This document shows, one piece after another, positions 18,817 to 28,681 of a stretch of DNA of 64,000 bases. The number at the start of each line of letters is the position of its first letter. The stretch's first letter is position 1. Both the position numbers and the translations under genes were made by a program. Source of the DNA: a bacterium (lineage in GTDB: Bacteria > Zhuqueibacterota > Zhuqueibacteria > Residuimicrobiales > Oceaniaggregativiventaceae); NCBI GenBank assembly GCA_029565675.1, contig JAKQNP010000009.1, positions 1 through 64,000 of the forward strand. The letters run 5' to 3'. Below the pieces are notes generated by a model. The model was not told the origin of the DNA, ran no database searches, and saw nothing but the letters and a program-made list of their open reading frames with translations.

Positions 18817-18847
18817 ATTCGTCTCATTTAAAAATTTATGATCGTTT

Positions 18848-18875
18848 TTGATACATTTCGCTATCGCTTTATAAT
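18848..18875 (+). promoter_or_regulatory. Sigma-70-type promoter before the first WecA-like gene
   Basis: TTGATA (18848-18853) and TATAAT (18870-18875) with a 16-base spacer in an AT-rich gap, about 100 bases before the start at 18975. It would let the initiating transferase, and perhaps the C25 protease, be expressed apart from the upstream run. Confidence 0.72.
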
Positions 18876-18974
18876 CTCTGTTACCGCCAATTTGGGAATG
18901 GTACAAAATTTGATGCAATGCTCAGGAAGATCAAGTCGCAAATTCAAGACCTGACCAGCTGAAGGCTTGGCCAC

Positions 18975-19967
18975 ATGAAAATGATCGCCACTCTGTTTGT
19001 TCCATTTTTGCTCGCGCTGTTGACGACACCGTTGTTTCGCCGGCTTGCCCTGCGCTACCGTGTCTATGCCCATACCAACGATCGCACGGTACACAGCGGT
19101 TCGGTACCAAAGCTTGGCGGCGCCGCCATCATCTGTGCATTTTTGGCCGGTTTGTGGCTGCTGGGGCTTTATATGCCCGAATGGAGTCTGTTCGCCAACG
19201 CCAAAGTCTATTCGCTGGCGTTGGCCGCTCTGGTCGTTTTTATTTTGGGATTTTTGGATGACAAATTTGTTCTCGATTGTAACATCAAGTTCTTTGTCGA
19301 GATCGTTGTCGCTGTCTTTTTGTCCACCATTGGCGGTTGGCGCGTCGCATCCTTGATTTTGCCCGGGATGGCTGCAATTGATCTCGGCTTTTTTTCCTAT
19401 CCTTTGACCGTCTTGTGGATCGTCGGTCTGTCCAACGCCGTCAATCTCATCGATGGCCTGGACGGTTTGGCCTCAGGCATCGTGATCTGTGCCGCATTGA
19501 TCAATGCCGCAATCGGATTGTTGTTTGGCAATGCGCTGTCGATCTATGCAGGTTTGTTGGTGGCAGGTGCTGTGGCTGGATTTTTGGCCTATAACATCAA
19601 CCCTGCATCGATTTTTATGGGCGATTCGGGCAGCCTGACTTTGGGAATGATTTTGGCGTGCCTGACAATCGATGCAGCTGCCATCTCACCTGGACAAGTC
19701 GCACTGTTTGTGCCTGTTGTTTTGTTCGGCATCCCCCTCCTGGATACCGTTCTGGCCATCGTACGCCGATTGCGCCGCGGCATCCACCCCTTCCATGCTG
19801 ACCAGGAACATATTCATCATCGGTTGGTTCGTCTTGGACTCAGTCAACCGGGCGCGGCTCTGTTCATGGTGGGAATGAGCCTTATCCTGGGAATCCTGGC
19901 CTTTTTGCTCGCGCATGGCATTCATACGGATCTCGAACTTTTATCCTGCTTGCAATTGTTCTATTGA
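18975..19967 (+). CDS. Polyprenyl-phosphate HexNAc-1-phosphate transferase (WecA/MraY family), copy 1
   Basis: 330 aa, about ten membrane segments. Family motifs in order: VHSGSVPKLGG, FLDDKF (acidic Mg site), NAVNLIDGLDGLASG, FMGDSGSLTLG and the cytoplasmic HADQEHIHHRL histidine motif that marks WecA-type enzymes rather than MraY. It transfers a sugar-1-phosphate from a UDP-sugar to undecaprenyl phosphate, starting the repeat unit. A second paralogue lies at 27437. ATG 18975 follows its own promoter. Confidence 0.9.
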   Translation: MKMIATLFVPFLLALLTTPLFRRLALRYRVYAHTNDRTVHSGSVPKLGGAAIICAFLAGLWLLGLYMPEWSLFANAKVYSLALAALVVFILGFLDDKFVLDCNIKFFVEIVVAVFLSTIGGWRVASLILPGMAAIDLGFFSYPLTVLWIVGLSNAVNLIDGLDGLASGIVICAALINAAIGLLFGNALSIYAGLLVAGAVAGFLAYNINPASIFMGDSGSLTLGMILACLTIDAAAISPGQVALFVPVVLFGIPLLDTVLAIVRRLRRGIHPFHADQEHIHHRLVRLGLSQPGAALFMVGMSLILGILAFLLAHGIHTDLELLSCLQLFY

Positions 19968-20115
19968 TGTGTCTTCGATCGACAGCTGCTGATGGATCTT
20001 GGCATCAACTCATCAATGCTCTGCATGGGAACCCTGAAAGATTCGGGCCGTACAATCGTTTTAAACGACCAGCGTCGCTTTCTTTTTATCATCAGAATGA
20101 GATTTAAAGCAGCGA

Positions 20116-23100
20116 ATGAAAAAGAATCTTCTCATCATTGGCCTGCTGTCTGCTCTTCTCCTGCAGTATCCACCGGTCCATGGACAACTTCCCAACGGCA
20201 GTTTCGCGCTTGTCGAAGAGACCAACCGCCAGGCAATTTTTGCATGGAACGCACCTGAACTGGCCTGGGACTTGTTCGAATGTCAGGGGGAGGTCTACGC
20301 AATCCCGGTTCTGGGAGATCTGCTAAAACTGCAGAACCCTGGATTTCCCCAATTGCCGGTCATCTCTGCCAGTATCGCCATCCCCGGCGACAGCGACGTG
20401 GCGATCACGGTCCTTGATTCAGTCACAGCGGTTTATCCGTGCAAACCGCTCATGCCATCGCCAATGCGAATCATCGACGCAGATACGCTCTCGCATATCG
20501 AATTCAAAACCGATCCACTCTATGAATCGATGCCTGTCTATCCTTCCTCTTTCCTTCTCAGTGAGATCTATCAAAAAAATGACGAAAGAGTTCTCCGTCT
20601 GCAGCTCATGCCGATAAAAGCAATGCCGGCGGTACAGAGCATCTCCCTTTTGCACCATTTAAAAGTGCAAGTGACTTTCACCGAAGCAGCAACAGCCGCC
20701 AGGCGCAAGCCGGAAGCTATTGCCGCCCTGCCTGGTGAGCACGTTGCGATGGTACCAGAGTGGCTGCCGCCTGATCCTGCAGTCAAACTGGTTACCGTCG
20801 AACAAGGCGTCTATCAAGTCAGCGGTCAGGATTTGCGAACGGCCGGCATCGATATCGATAACATTCGACCTGCAACCCTTCAAATTTGGAGCGATGGGCA
20901 ACAGCAAGCCTGTAGAGTATCGTCGCTGCAGCCGGACAGAATGAGCGCAACCGACCAGGTGCTGGTCTATTTGCCGCGACGAGCTGGACACGAGACCTGG
21001 TATCACCCTTATTCCGATACCCTGATATCCTGGCTGACGTGGGGTAAGGAAAACGGCAAACGTTACTACCAGATTGCCCATCATGACGGCAGCAGCGCAA
21101 ACAGGATATCGGCTGTTTCTGACACTCTCCATTTGGAAAAGGAGCTCTTTTATTACGCCGGCGATTCCGACCTCGATATACAAAATACCGACCTGGTATC
21201 CGGTGAGGGGTGGGGATGGCAGATCATCAACCTGGGCGGCCAGTTTCGGCACCGTTTTGAGTTTGAACATCAACTGTTACCCGGCGATAGCGTCCACATC
21301 AGAATTCGCTTGCGAGGTACCACGCTGGCCCCTCAAAAGCCAGATCACCATGTCCAACTCAATCTGAACAGCCGAATGATTAACGAAGCCTATTTCAATG
21401 ACCGGGAAGAATTGGTGATTCTGACCGCCGTTCCTGCACAAGAGATCCGACGAGGGCAGAATACCATCGAACTTTTTTCGCTCGATGACCTGGGCGCGGA
21501 ACGCTCACAGTTTTATGTCGATTGGATCGATCTGATCTATCATAAGGTTCCTCGCGCTTTGCAGGGGACAATCGATTTTCATCTGTCGACACCTGGATCG
21601 ATTTTGTTGTCCGGCTTTGTGGCACAAAATATCACGGTTTGGGATCCCATCCAGGCTCGGGACCTCGTTCCATCGCACCTCGGACAGGCGCAATTTCTCA
21701 ACTATGTTGTCCGTTCCGCCGGTCTGGATGATGGCAACCGCGCCCAATTCTATCAGGGCGATCAATTGATTTTTACCGGCAGTCGCGGCCACAATTTGGT
21801 GATTGTCGACCCGCAGACAGCGGTTGTCACCGCGCAGCAGCGCTTCGACACCTGGTCTTCTCCGGCAAATGCAGACAGCCTGGCTGTTTTTCTCAACCGC
21901 TTGCCAGAGGGGATGATTGTGTTGGCGGCTGTTCGAGATGAAGGTTCGCACAACCTTAACGAGGCGGTCTATAAGGCCTATGAACAGTGCGGCAGTGGTT
22001 TGATTCGCGATGTCGGATCCCGCGATTCGTGGGCCTTTATCGGCAGAAAAGGCGATTCCAAAGCGATTGCTGAAGTTCACCAACCTCGTTTGACCGGCGG
22101 CGCCGATTGCCAAACACAGCTCTATTTTCCCGCAGGCGGCGACTCCTACAGCGCGCTCTTTGATTCCCTGGCCGTCGGCCGCTATATCGCCTTCGATTCG
22201 ACTGCATGGCTCGCCCCTCTGCGAATTGAGCAAGAAAAGCCCTCACATTGGCGCATGTCGAACAACGGCGCCGATTATCTGGTTATCGCGCATCCGCGCT
22301 TTTTGCAGGCAGCACAACAACTGGCCGATTATCGGCGAACCCAACATGGCCTTCGTGCTGCAGTGGTTCTGATTGACGATATTTATGATGAGTTCAACGC
22401 CGGCCTGGCAGATCCCATTGCGATCAAGGACTTTCTGCGCTATTGCCACGACCATTGGCAAAAACCTTCACCGACCTATGTCCTGTTGTTCGGCGATGCA
22501 TCATGGGATCCAAAGCGCCATATCGGCAGCAAAATCGATTTTGTTCCAACTTTCGGCAATCCGGCAAGCGATGTCTGGTTCGCCTGTCTGGATGGTCCGG
22601 GAGACCTGATCCCGGATATGCACGTCGGCCGCCTCGCCGTCGAAACCGCAGAACAAGCTGATGAGGTTCTGCATAAAATATTTACTTATGAGGATGCCGA
22701 ATCAGATATTTGGAAAAAAACATTTGTTTTCATCTCCGGCGGATTCGATGCATTTGAACAATCGGTTTATATTCAACAATCGGAAAAGGTCGATCAACAA
22801 TATGTACAGGCCTTCCCGGTCCGCGGCAAAAGTGTCAAAATACACAAAACGACATCCGGTGTCAGTGAAGGCGAAAATCGACAAGAAATACTCGACGCTC
22901 TGGACCAGGGCGCTGTCTGGTGCAACTTTATCGGCCATGGCGGCAGCTGGACATGGGACCTGATTTTCCACAATCCGGATATCGACGAATTGCGCAATGC
23001 ACCGGCCTTTCCCTTGATCACCAGCATGACCTGCCATACCGGCAGGTTTGCGGAACCAGCGCAGAACTGTTTTGGCGAATCCTTTATCCGTGCTCCTCAG

Positions 23101-25797
23101 AAAGGCGCCATCGCTTTTCTTGGCTCCTCTGGATGGGGCTATTCCTATGAGGATTTTTTGTTCCTGCAGGAACTTTATCCTGTTGTTCTGCGGGATTCAG
23201 TTCGCACCCTTGGAAAGGCAATCGACCTGGCCAAAGAGCGGCTTTTTGTTTCAATGGGCGGCAGCGTGACCATTAAAAACATGGTCAGACAGTACAACCT
23301 CCTCGGCGATCCGGCTCTGGTATTTGCCCTGCCAACCCAACCCGACCTGGCCTTGCAGGCGCAATCGATCTCTGCCGATCCCAACCGTCCCAGCGAAGCC
23401 GACTCGATTGCTCGAGTCGCTGTGCGCATCTCCAACTTTGGTCTGCAAACCCGCGACAGTGTCCAGGTGCGTTTGTCTGCCAAACATCCAACCGCAGGCA
23501 CCCGCATCATTGAACCGATTGCTCAGGTGCCGCCAGTCGGGTTAGAGGCTGAAGCTGATTTCATCTTGCCGTTGCGAGATCTGGCAGGTCAAATCCAGCT
23601 GATCGCCGACGTTGATCCGTTTGGCAATATCATCGAATCCGATGAGTCCAACAACCAAAGCGAAATGCGGCTGATCATTCTCTCCACCCATATCGCTCTT
23701 TTTGCACCACAAACCAATGCCTTGTTGCCGGCCGAACAGGCCGTTCTAAAAATCAGCAATCCTGGATTGATAGCGGACGAAAATCTGTCCTTTGTCTTTG
23801 AAATCGATACGGTCTCCACCTTTACCAGCTCCTTCAAGCGCATGTTTGGCCCGACCCCTGCCGGCGAATTGCTGACCCGCTGGTCTCCAGATCCTCCTCT
23901 GCCGGCAGGCCGCTACTTTTGGCGGGCGCGCAATGCGAGCGAGTTGACAGACGACGCCTGGAATTCTTCCACTTTTTCTGTCTCAAACGATGGCACTTTC
24001 GGCTGGCGGCAAAGCGCCGGTCAGTTCAGCAATAACCAACTCACCGCTCTCGCCGCTGACGATCGAGTGACCTTGGCAAGTGAATCCATACCGCTCTATG
24101 TCGAGTCCGCTGCCTATCAAGATGGCAATTATGCTCGGATCATCGTCGGCGATCGCCCAACCATCGAGCCCAAACGCGGTTTGAATGCGGTGATCTATAA
24201 TGCCGCGCAAGGTGTGGTCCGGTCGATTGGAGCGTTTGATACCTATGCCGACTCGACAGCTGCGAACCGGTTTGCTGATTTTATCGCCACTGCCGCAGAA
24301 ACCGATGTGATCCTGATTGCGGTGAAGGATGAAGCCTCTACTCGCCTCAACACAAACGCGCTTGCCGCCATGGAGACTATCGGCAGTCAATATTGCCGCC
24401 AGATCGGACCACGGGATTCCTGGTGCATCATCGGCAGGAAAGGCGCAAAAATCGGTTCGGTGCCGGAAAAACTGGCAAAAGCCGGATCGGGAACCGCGGT
24501 GGCGGTGGATACGCTGTCTCTGTTTTATCCGCAGGGGTCCATCAAAAGCACACGGATTGGGCCGACAGAGAACTGGAAAAATCTGGCCTTTGACTGTATT
24601 GTCCCGGAAATGTGTCGGCTCAATATACGTGTTTGGGGATACGATGAAAAAAGCGGCGCCGAAGTGGCGCTGTTGCAGACAGAGAACAGCCCGGTTAACC
24701 TCAGCGGCATCTCCCCTCAGGATTACTCTTTTCTCGTTTTGTCTGCTGATTTTTCAACAGAAGACCGTTTTCGAACGCCCATCCTGAAGAACTGGTCGGT
24801 CACTTTTGCACCGGCAGCGGATCTCGCCCTGAGCTCCGACACCATTGCCCATGACCGCGATTCCATCCTCGTCGGCAATCCAATTCATTTTTATGCACGT
24901 GTCCATAACCTGGGATACAAGGCGGTTTCTGGATTTTCCCTGGCTCTCGAGGAGATCGATTTGGCAAACGGCAAAAAAATATCGACTCTCTTGCATCAAA
25001 CTCAGATAGTGGAACCGGACAGCTGTGCAGAGATCATGCTCGAATGGCCTACCATGGGCAAGTCAGGAGAATATGACTTGTACTTTTACCTCGATCCCGA
25101 TGATCAGATTGTTGAATTGTATGAAACCAACAACAGCTCATCCGCCCGGTTCAACGTGCTCGCAGATAAACAAGCACCGACGATCGAGCTGTTGTTCGAT
25201 GGCCGGGAAATCCAGACAGGCGATTTCGTTTCGAGCTTTCCTTCCATTGTCGCCCATATTTTCGACAACAGTCCCGTTGCGATCGATGATACGTCAGCGT
25301 TTAATGTCATGCTCGACGGAAACCGGCTTGCTTTCTCCGAAAGCGAACAATTGCGATTGAACCCGGGCAATTCCGCCACCGATCTGCGCGCTTCATTGCT
25401 GATTACACCACAATTGTCCGACGGCGATCACTTGCTGGAAATTTTTTTTAGCGACCTGAGCAAGAATCAGACCTACAGTCGAATTCACTTTGTCGTTGAA
25501 AGTGAACTCAAATTGTCACAAGTGCTGAATTATCCCAATCCCTTTATTGATTTTACCGATTTTGCTTTTATCCTTACCCAACCTGCTGTTGTTCAGGTCA
25601 AGGTTTTTACCATCTCTGGAAGATTGATCAAAGAATTTACTCCCCGAAGGTGTGCAGCCGGATACAACCAGCTGGATTGGAACGGCAGAGACGACGATGG
25701 GGATTGGCTGGCCAACGGCGTCTACCTCTACAAAATCATTGCCAAAACCGATACCGATCAGGTTGAATCTCTGGGCAAGGCAGTGGTGATGCGATGA
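20116..25797 (+). CDS. Gingipain-like C25 cysteine protease with two ILEI/PANDER-like and two CARDB-like domains and a sorting tail (possibly PorU-like)
   Basis: 1893 aa. Signal peptide 1-25 (ends VHGQ). The C25 catalytic core holds His941 in FIGHGGSW and Cys973 in SMTCHTGRF, 32 residues apart, close to the 33 of gingipains. Before it (about 557-645) and after it (about 1353-1450) lie two similar domains sharing FDT-x-n-DE-x-n-RDSW-x3-GRKG, which I assign to the ILEI/PANDER (FAM3-like) fold. CARDB-like beta domains are near 1074-1180 and 1568-1675 (both end in ESNN/ETNNS-type turns). The tail from about 1798 has LNYPNPF and a GVYLYKI end, a type IX secretion sorting domain. It could be the sortase PorU, which is itself C25, or a secreted protease. 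It sits between polysaccharide genes, which fits PorU's job of linking cargo to glycolipid. Confidence 0.85.
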   Translation: MKKNLLIIGLLSALLLQYPPVHGQLPNGSFALVEETNRQAIFAWNAPELAWDLFECQGEVYAIPVLGDLLKLQNPGFPQLPVISASIAIPGDSDVAITVLDSVTAVYPCKPLMPSPMRIIDADTLSHIEFKTDPLYESMPVYPSSFLLSEIYQKNDERVLRLQLMPIKAMPAVQSISLLHHLKVQVTFTEAATAARRKPEAIAALPGEHVAMVPEWLPPDPAVKLVTVEQGVYQVSGQDLRTAGIDIDNIRPATLQIWSDGQQQACRVSSLQPDRMSATDQVLVYLPRRAGHETWYHPYSDTLISWLTWGKENGKRYYQIAHHDGSSANRISAVSDTLHLEKELFYYAGDSDLDIQNTDLVSGEGWGWQIINLGGQFRHRFEFEHQLLPGDSVHIRIRLRGTTLAPQKPDHHVQLNLNSRMINEAYFNDREELVILTAVPAQEIRRGQNTIELFSLDDLGAERSQFYVDWIDLIYHKVPRALQGTIDFHLSTPGSILLSGFVAQNITVWDPIQARDLVPSHLGQAQFLNYVVRSAGLDDGNRAQFYQGDQLIFTGSRGHNLVIVDPQTAVVTAQQRFDTWSSPANADSLAVFLNRLPEGMIVLAAVRDEGSHNLNEAVYKAYEQCGSGLIRDVGSRDSWAFIGRKGDSKAIAEVHQPRLTGGADCQTQLYFPAGGDSYSALFDSLAVGRYIAFDSTAWLAPLRIEQEKPSHWRMSNNGADYLVIAHPRFLQAAQQLADYRRTQHGLRAAVVLIDDIYDEFNAGLADPIAIKDFLRYCHDHWQKPSPTYVLLFGDASWDPKRHIGSKIDFVPTFGNPASDVWFACLDGPGDLIPDMHVGRLAVETAEQADEVLHKIFTYEDAESDIWKKTFVFISGGFDAFEQSVYIQQSEKVDQQYVQAFPVRGKSVKIHKTTSGVSEGENRQEILDALDQGAVWCNFIGHGGSWTWDLIFHNPDIDELRNAPAFPLITSMTCHTGRFAEPAQNCFGESFIRAPQKGAIAFLGSSGWGYSYEDFLFLQELYPVVLRDSVRTLGKAIDLAKERLFVSMGGSVTIKNMVRQYNLLGDPALVFALPTQPDLALQAQSISADPNRPSEADSIARVAVRISNFGLQTRDSVQVRLSAKHPTAGTRIIEPIAQVPPVGLEAEADFILPLRDLAGQIQLIADVDPFGNIIESDESNNQSEMRLIILSTHIALFAPQTNALLPAEQAVLKISNPGLIADENLSFVFEIDTVSTFTSSFKRMFGPTPAGELLTRWSPDPPLPAGRYFWRARNASELTDDAWNSSTFSVSNDGTFGWRQSAGQFSNNQLTALAADDRVTLASESIPLYVESAAYQDGNYARIIVGDRPTIEPKRGLNAVIYNAAQGVVRSIGAFDTYADSTAANRFADFIATAAETDVILIAVKDEASTRLNTNALAAMETIGSQYCRQIGPRDSWCIIGRKGAKIGSVPEKLAKAGSGTAVAVDTLSLFYPQGSIKSTRIGPTENWKNLAFDCIVPEMCRLNIRVWGYDEKSGAEVALLQTENSPVNLSGISPQDYSFLVLSADFSTEDRFRTPILKNWSVTFAPAADLALSSDTIAHDRDSILVGNPIHFYARVHNLGYKAVSGFSLALEEIDLANGKKISTLLHQTQIVEPDSCAEIMLEWPTMGKSGEYDLYFYLDPDDQIVELYETNNSSSARFNVLADKQAPTIELLFDGREIQTGDFVSSFPSIVAHIFDNSPVAIDDTSAFNVMLDGNRLAFSESEQLRLNPGNSATDLRASLLITPQLSDGDHLLEIFFSDLSKNQTYSRIHFVVESELKLSQVLNYPNPFIDFTDFAFILTQPAVVQVKVFTISGRLIKEFTPRRCAAGYNQLDWNGRDDDGDWLANGVYLYKIIAKTDTDQVESLGKAVVMR

Positions 25798-25923
25798 TGC
25801 CAAATTCACAACGGTGATATCTTCTCCACCGCCCGCTCGTGCTCTCAACTGAAAGAGGTGTCGCTTGCCCTTCTTCTATTTGGTTATCAGCAAAACCTGT
25901 CTCTTCAGGTGCTGAAACTACCC

Positions 25924-25952
25924 TTGAATCTATTTTTGATATTTAGTATATT
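25924..25952 (+). promoter_or_regulatory. Sigma-70-type promoter of the WbuB-like gene
   Basis: TTGAAT (25924-25929) and TATATT (25947-25952) with a 17-base spacer, in the AT-rich gap after the C25 gene. The -10 is followed nine bases later by a perfect hairpin, the same layout as at 1850-1910. Confidence 0.68.
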
Positions 25953-25960
25953 AACACCCT

Positions 25961-25980
25961 GATTCTGTTTCAACAGAATC
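25961..25980 (+). repeat. Perfect 9-bp hairpin in the leader
   Basis: GATTCTGTT, two loop bases, AACAGAATC. It lies just after the predicted transcription start, so it would cap the leader RNA; it could also end transcription of the C25 gene, although no T-run follows on this strand. A similar hairpin (GATTCGGT/ACCGAATC) lies at 55160. Confidence 0.6.
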
Positions 25981-26043
25981 CAATAAAAAAATTAACGGCT
26001 CTCGTGCGCTCTGCAAGTCGCATGAACAGTCAGAGTGTCTGGT

Positions 26044-27279
26044 ATGCGCATTCTTTACATCACCCAGTATTTCCCTCCGGAAGTGGGGGCGACGCAAACC
26101 CGTGCGTTCGAGATGGCACACAATCTGAAGTCCTGGGGACATCAGATCGTCATCCTGACCGAAATGCCCAACCATCCGGTGGGCATTGTGCCCGCGCCAT
26201 ATCGCCGCAAATGGCGGGTTGTCGAGCGCTACCGGGGCTTGCCGGTGGTGCGCTCCTGGGTTTTTGCCCGTCCGAAAAAGACTTTTTTTACCCGTATGGG
26301 TTTCTATCTCACTTTTATGGCCTCGGCAGCGATCAATGGCGTTTTCATCCGCGGCGGTTTTGATGTGGTCTTTGCCACCTCGCCGCCTTTTTTCGTCGGA
26401 CTGACCGGTCTGCTGCTCAGCCGTTTTTTCAACGCCAGGTTTGTTTTTGAAATCCGCGATTTGTGGCCTCGCTCTGCCGTGGAACTGGGCGAATTGCGCA
26501 ATCCGCGCGCCATCCGGCTGGCCGAAAAGCTCGAACTTTTTTACTATCGCAAAGCCGATCGCTTGATCGCTGTCACGCAAGGAATCCGCGATATCCTGCT
26601 GACCACGTCGGTCGATCCTGACAAGGTCGCGCTGATCCGCAACGGCACCAATACCCGGCTCTTCCGCCATGCCGGCGCGGAAAAGAAAACCGCCCTCGGT
26701 TTGCAGGACAAGTTCGTCGTCCTCTATGCCGGAATTCTCGGTATCGCGCAGGGCATGGAAACGCTCTGCCGTCTGGTGCAACGCTGTAAAGCCGATCCGG
26801 ATCTTCATTTCATCTTTATCGGAGCCGGACCGCTGCAGGAAGAGGTGCAAACCTGGCGACAACAATGGGAATTGCACAACCTCAGCCTGCTCGGACAACT
26901 GCCGCACCGGGAAATGCCCGCTTACCTTTCTGCAGCCGACGCCTGTCTGGTGCCGCTGAAGAAGAATCCGCTTTTCCTCGGGGCTCTGCCATCCAAAATG
27001 TTCGATTGCATGGCCTGCGAACGGCCGGTGATCTTGAGCGTCGACGGAGAAGCGCGGACGGTATTGGAAAAGGCCGGCGCCGGGCTTTACGCCGAACCGG
27101 ACAACGTCGAGGCTCTCTACAGGGCAGTTTACACGCTGAAATCGATGTCCCTCGCACAGCGGCAGGCGATGGGGCACTCCGGACGCGCTTTTGTCGAAAA
27201 CCGCTTCTCCCGCCAGCAACAAGCCCGCGAACTCGAAGCGGTGCTGCTGGATTTGCTGGCGATGCGGCAGAACGGCTGA
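26044..27279 (+). CDS. Family 4 glycosyltransferase, WbuB-like
   Basis: 411 aa. It starts MRILYITQYFPPEVGATQTR, the hallmark of WbuB/WcaI-type GT4 enzymes that add N-acetyl-fucosamine-like sugars. EIRDLWPRSAVELG and VDPDKVALIRNGTN are further family landmarks; SKMFDCMACERPVI is the late acceptor/nucleotide region. A hydrophobic patch near residue 90 could anchor it to the membrane. ATG 26044 is preferred to GTG 26035 because it gives the conserved start. WbuB homologues often neighbour a WecA-like transferase and an epimerase, which is exactly the order here. Confidence 0.9.
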   Translation: MRILYITQYFPPEVGATQTRAFEMAHNLKSWGHQIVILTEMPNHPVGIVPAPYRRKWRVVERYRGLPVVRSWVFARPKKTFFTRMGFYLTFMASAAINGVFIRGGFDVVFATSPPFFVGLTGLLLSRFFNARFVFEIRDLWPRSAVELGELRNPRAIRLAEKLELFYYRKADRLIAVTQGIRDILLTTSVDPDKVALIRNGTNTRLFRHAGAEKKTALGLQDKFVVLYAGILGIAQGMETLCRLVQRCKADPDLHFIFIGAGPLQEEVQTWRQQWELHNLSLLGQLPHREMPAYLSAADACLVPLKKNPLFLGALPSKMFDCMACERPVILSVDGEARTVLEKAGAGLYAEPDNVEALYRAVYTLKSMSLAQRQAMGHSGRAFVENRFSRQQQARELEAVLLDLLAMRQNG

Positions 27280-27436
27280 ACTTGCCGCGCGCTAAGGTCT
27301 CTTTGACCAACAGCGGTCGGCCGCTTATCCGGCCTGCCAACCGATCCGGTAATCAATCAACCCGAGTTTGTACCGTGTGTCGGGTTTTGCTGTGGATCGA
27401 TGTTCCCGATCCCGTCTCCTCTACAAGGACTGACTT

Positions 27437-28540
27437 ATGAAGTATTGCCTGCTGGCTTTTACGGTTTTTGTCGAATCCTTTGTCCTGGCCTATCTCCTGG
27501 TACCGCTGGTCATCCGTATCGCCGAGCGATTCAATGTCGTCGATAAACCCGGTGCACGCAAAGTCCATCGAACGTCCAAACCCTTGCTGGGCGGAGTGGC
27601 GATCTTTAGCGGCTTTTTCTTCGTTCTGGTGATCAACATTTTTGCTTTTGCCTCCTTCCACCAACAAGAAAAGGTTCTGCAATTTTTGCCATCGGCACCC
27701 CGGCTTTTCGAGCACCTCATCCGCGTCCTGCCGCAACTGCTGATCATCCTGCTCGGCGGTGTGATGATGCATTTGCTCGGCCTCGTCGATGATATTTATA
27801 AAGAAAAACTCACCTATAAACCGAAATTTCTGATCCAATTCGCCATCGCTCTTTTTGTGACGCTGGCCGGCATTCGCACCAACCTGATGCCCGGAACCGC
27901 TCTCGACGTCGCGGTCTCGGTCTTTTGGATCATCGGCATCACCAACAGCTTTAATCTGCTCGACAACCTCGACGGCCTGACGGCCGGAGTGACCGTCATC
28001 GCTGCCCTGATTTTTATCGCGGTTGCCATCCTGCAAGGCCAGATCTTTATCGCTTTGATCCTTGCCGCCCTCGCCGGAGCGGCAGCGGGATTTTGGCCGC
28101 ATAATTTTCACCCTTCTCGTCTGTTCATGGGCGACAGCGGCAGCCTCTTCATCGGCTATATGTTCGGCGTCTTGACCGTGCTCGAATCCTATGTCGTGGA
28201 ATCGAGCGCCTCGCTGTTGCCGGTGGTGATGCCCATTCTCATTCTCAGCATCCCGCTCTACGACACTCTGTCGGTGATGCTCATCCGGCTGCGGGAAAAA
28301 CGCCCGCTGTTTATCGGCGATAAACGCCATTTTTCCCATCGCCTGCTCGATCTGGGTATGAACCATCGCGAAACCGTTGTCTTTATCTATCTGATCTGCT
28401 TTGGCGTCGGCCTGGCCGCTACCCTGTTGCCCTATGTGACTCTGGCCGGCAGCCTTGTCCTCGTCATTCAAGCGTTGATCGTTTACGCCTTGATCACCAT
28501 TTTGATCCGCGTCGGCAAACGCCGAACAAAAGCATCATAG
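27437..28540 (+). CDS. Polyprenyl-phosphate sugar-1-phosphate transferase (WecA/MraY family), copy 2
   Basis: 367 aa, about ten to eleven membrane segments. Motifs: VHRTSKPLLGGVAI, GLVDDIYKE (acidic site), NSFNLLDNLDGLTAGV, FMGDSGSLFIGY and KRHFSHRLLDLGM as the histidine loop. This loop differs from the HIHH of copy 1, so the two may prefer different sugars or serve two pathways (for example exopolysaccharide versus another cell-wall glycan). ATG 27437 is preceded by ACAAGGACTG. A palindrome follows the stop. Confidence 0.9.
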   Translation: MKYCLLAFTVFVESFVLAYLLVPLVIRIAERFNVVDKPGARKVHRTSKPLLGGVAIFSGFFFVLVINIFAFASFHQQEKVLQFLPSAPRLFEHLIRVLPQLLIILLGGVMMHLLGLVDDIYKEKLTYKPKFLIQFAIALFVTLAGIRTNLMPGTALDVAVSVFWIIGITNSFNLLDNLDGLTAGVTVIAALIFIAVAILQGQIFIALILAALAGAAAGFWPHNFHPSRLFMGDSGSLFIGYMFGVLTVLESYVVESSASLLPVVMPILILSIPLYDTLSVMLIRLREKRPLFIGDKRHFSHRLLDLGMNHRETVVFIYLICFGVGLAATLLPYVTLAGSLVLVIQALIVYALITILIRVGKRRTKAS

Positions 28541-28549
28541 GAGGCCACT

Positions 28550-28575
28550 GGTGTTCGGTCGAACGACCGGACACC
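28550..28575. repeat. GGTGTTCGGTCG hairpin
   Basis: Twelve-base arms GGTGTTCGGTCG and CGACCGGACACC around AA, with one G-T pair. It sits ten bases after the second WecA stop. No T-run follows, so it is a poor intrinsic terminator. Its core matches the palindromes at 28682 and 32200. Confidence 0.65.
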
Positions 28576-28681
28576 CCACTACAATTCTATTAGAGTAAAT
28601 TCAATATGTGGGTCGAAAAACAGAATCGACCTGAATCAAATGTTACGAAATCATGGTTTTTTATTTTAAGGTTGAATTGGT

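Noticed and set aside
27353-28471. 372-codon open frame on the minus strand
   Set aside because: Mirror of the second WecA-like gene; very Gln/Asp/His-rich, as expected for the complement of a membrane protein.
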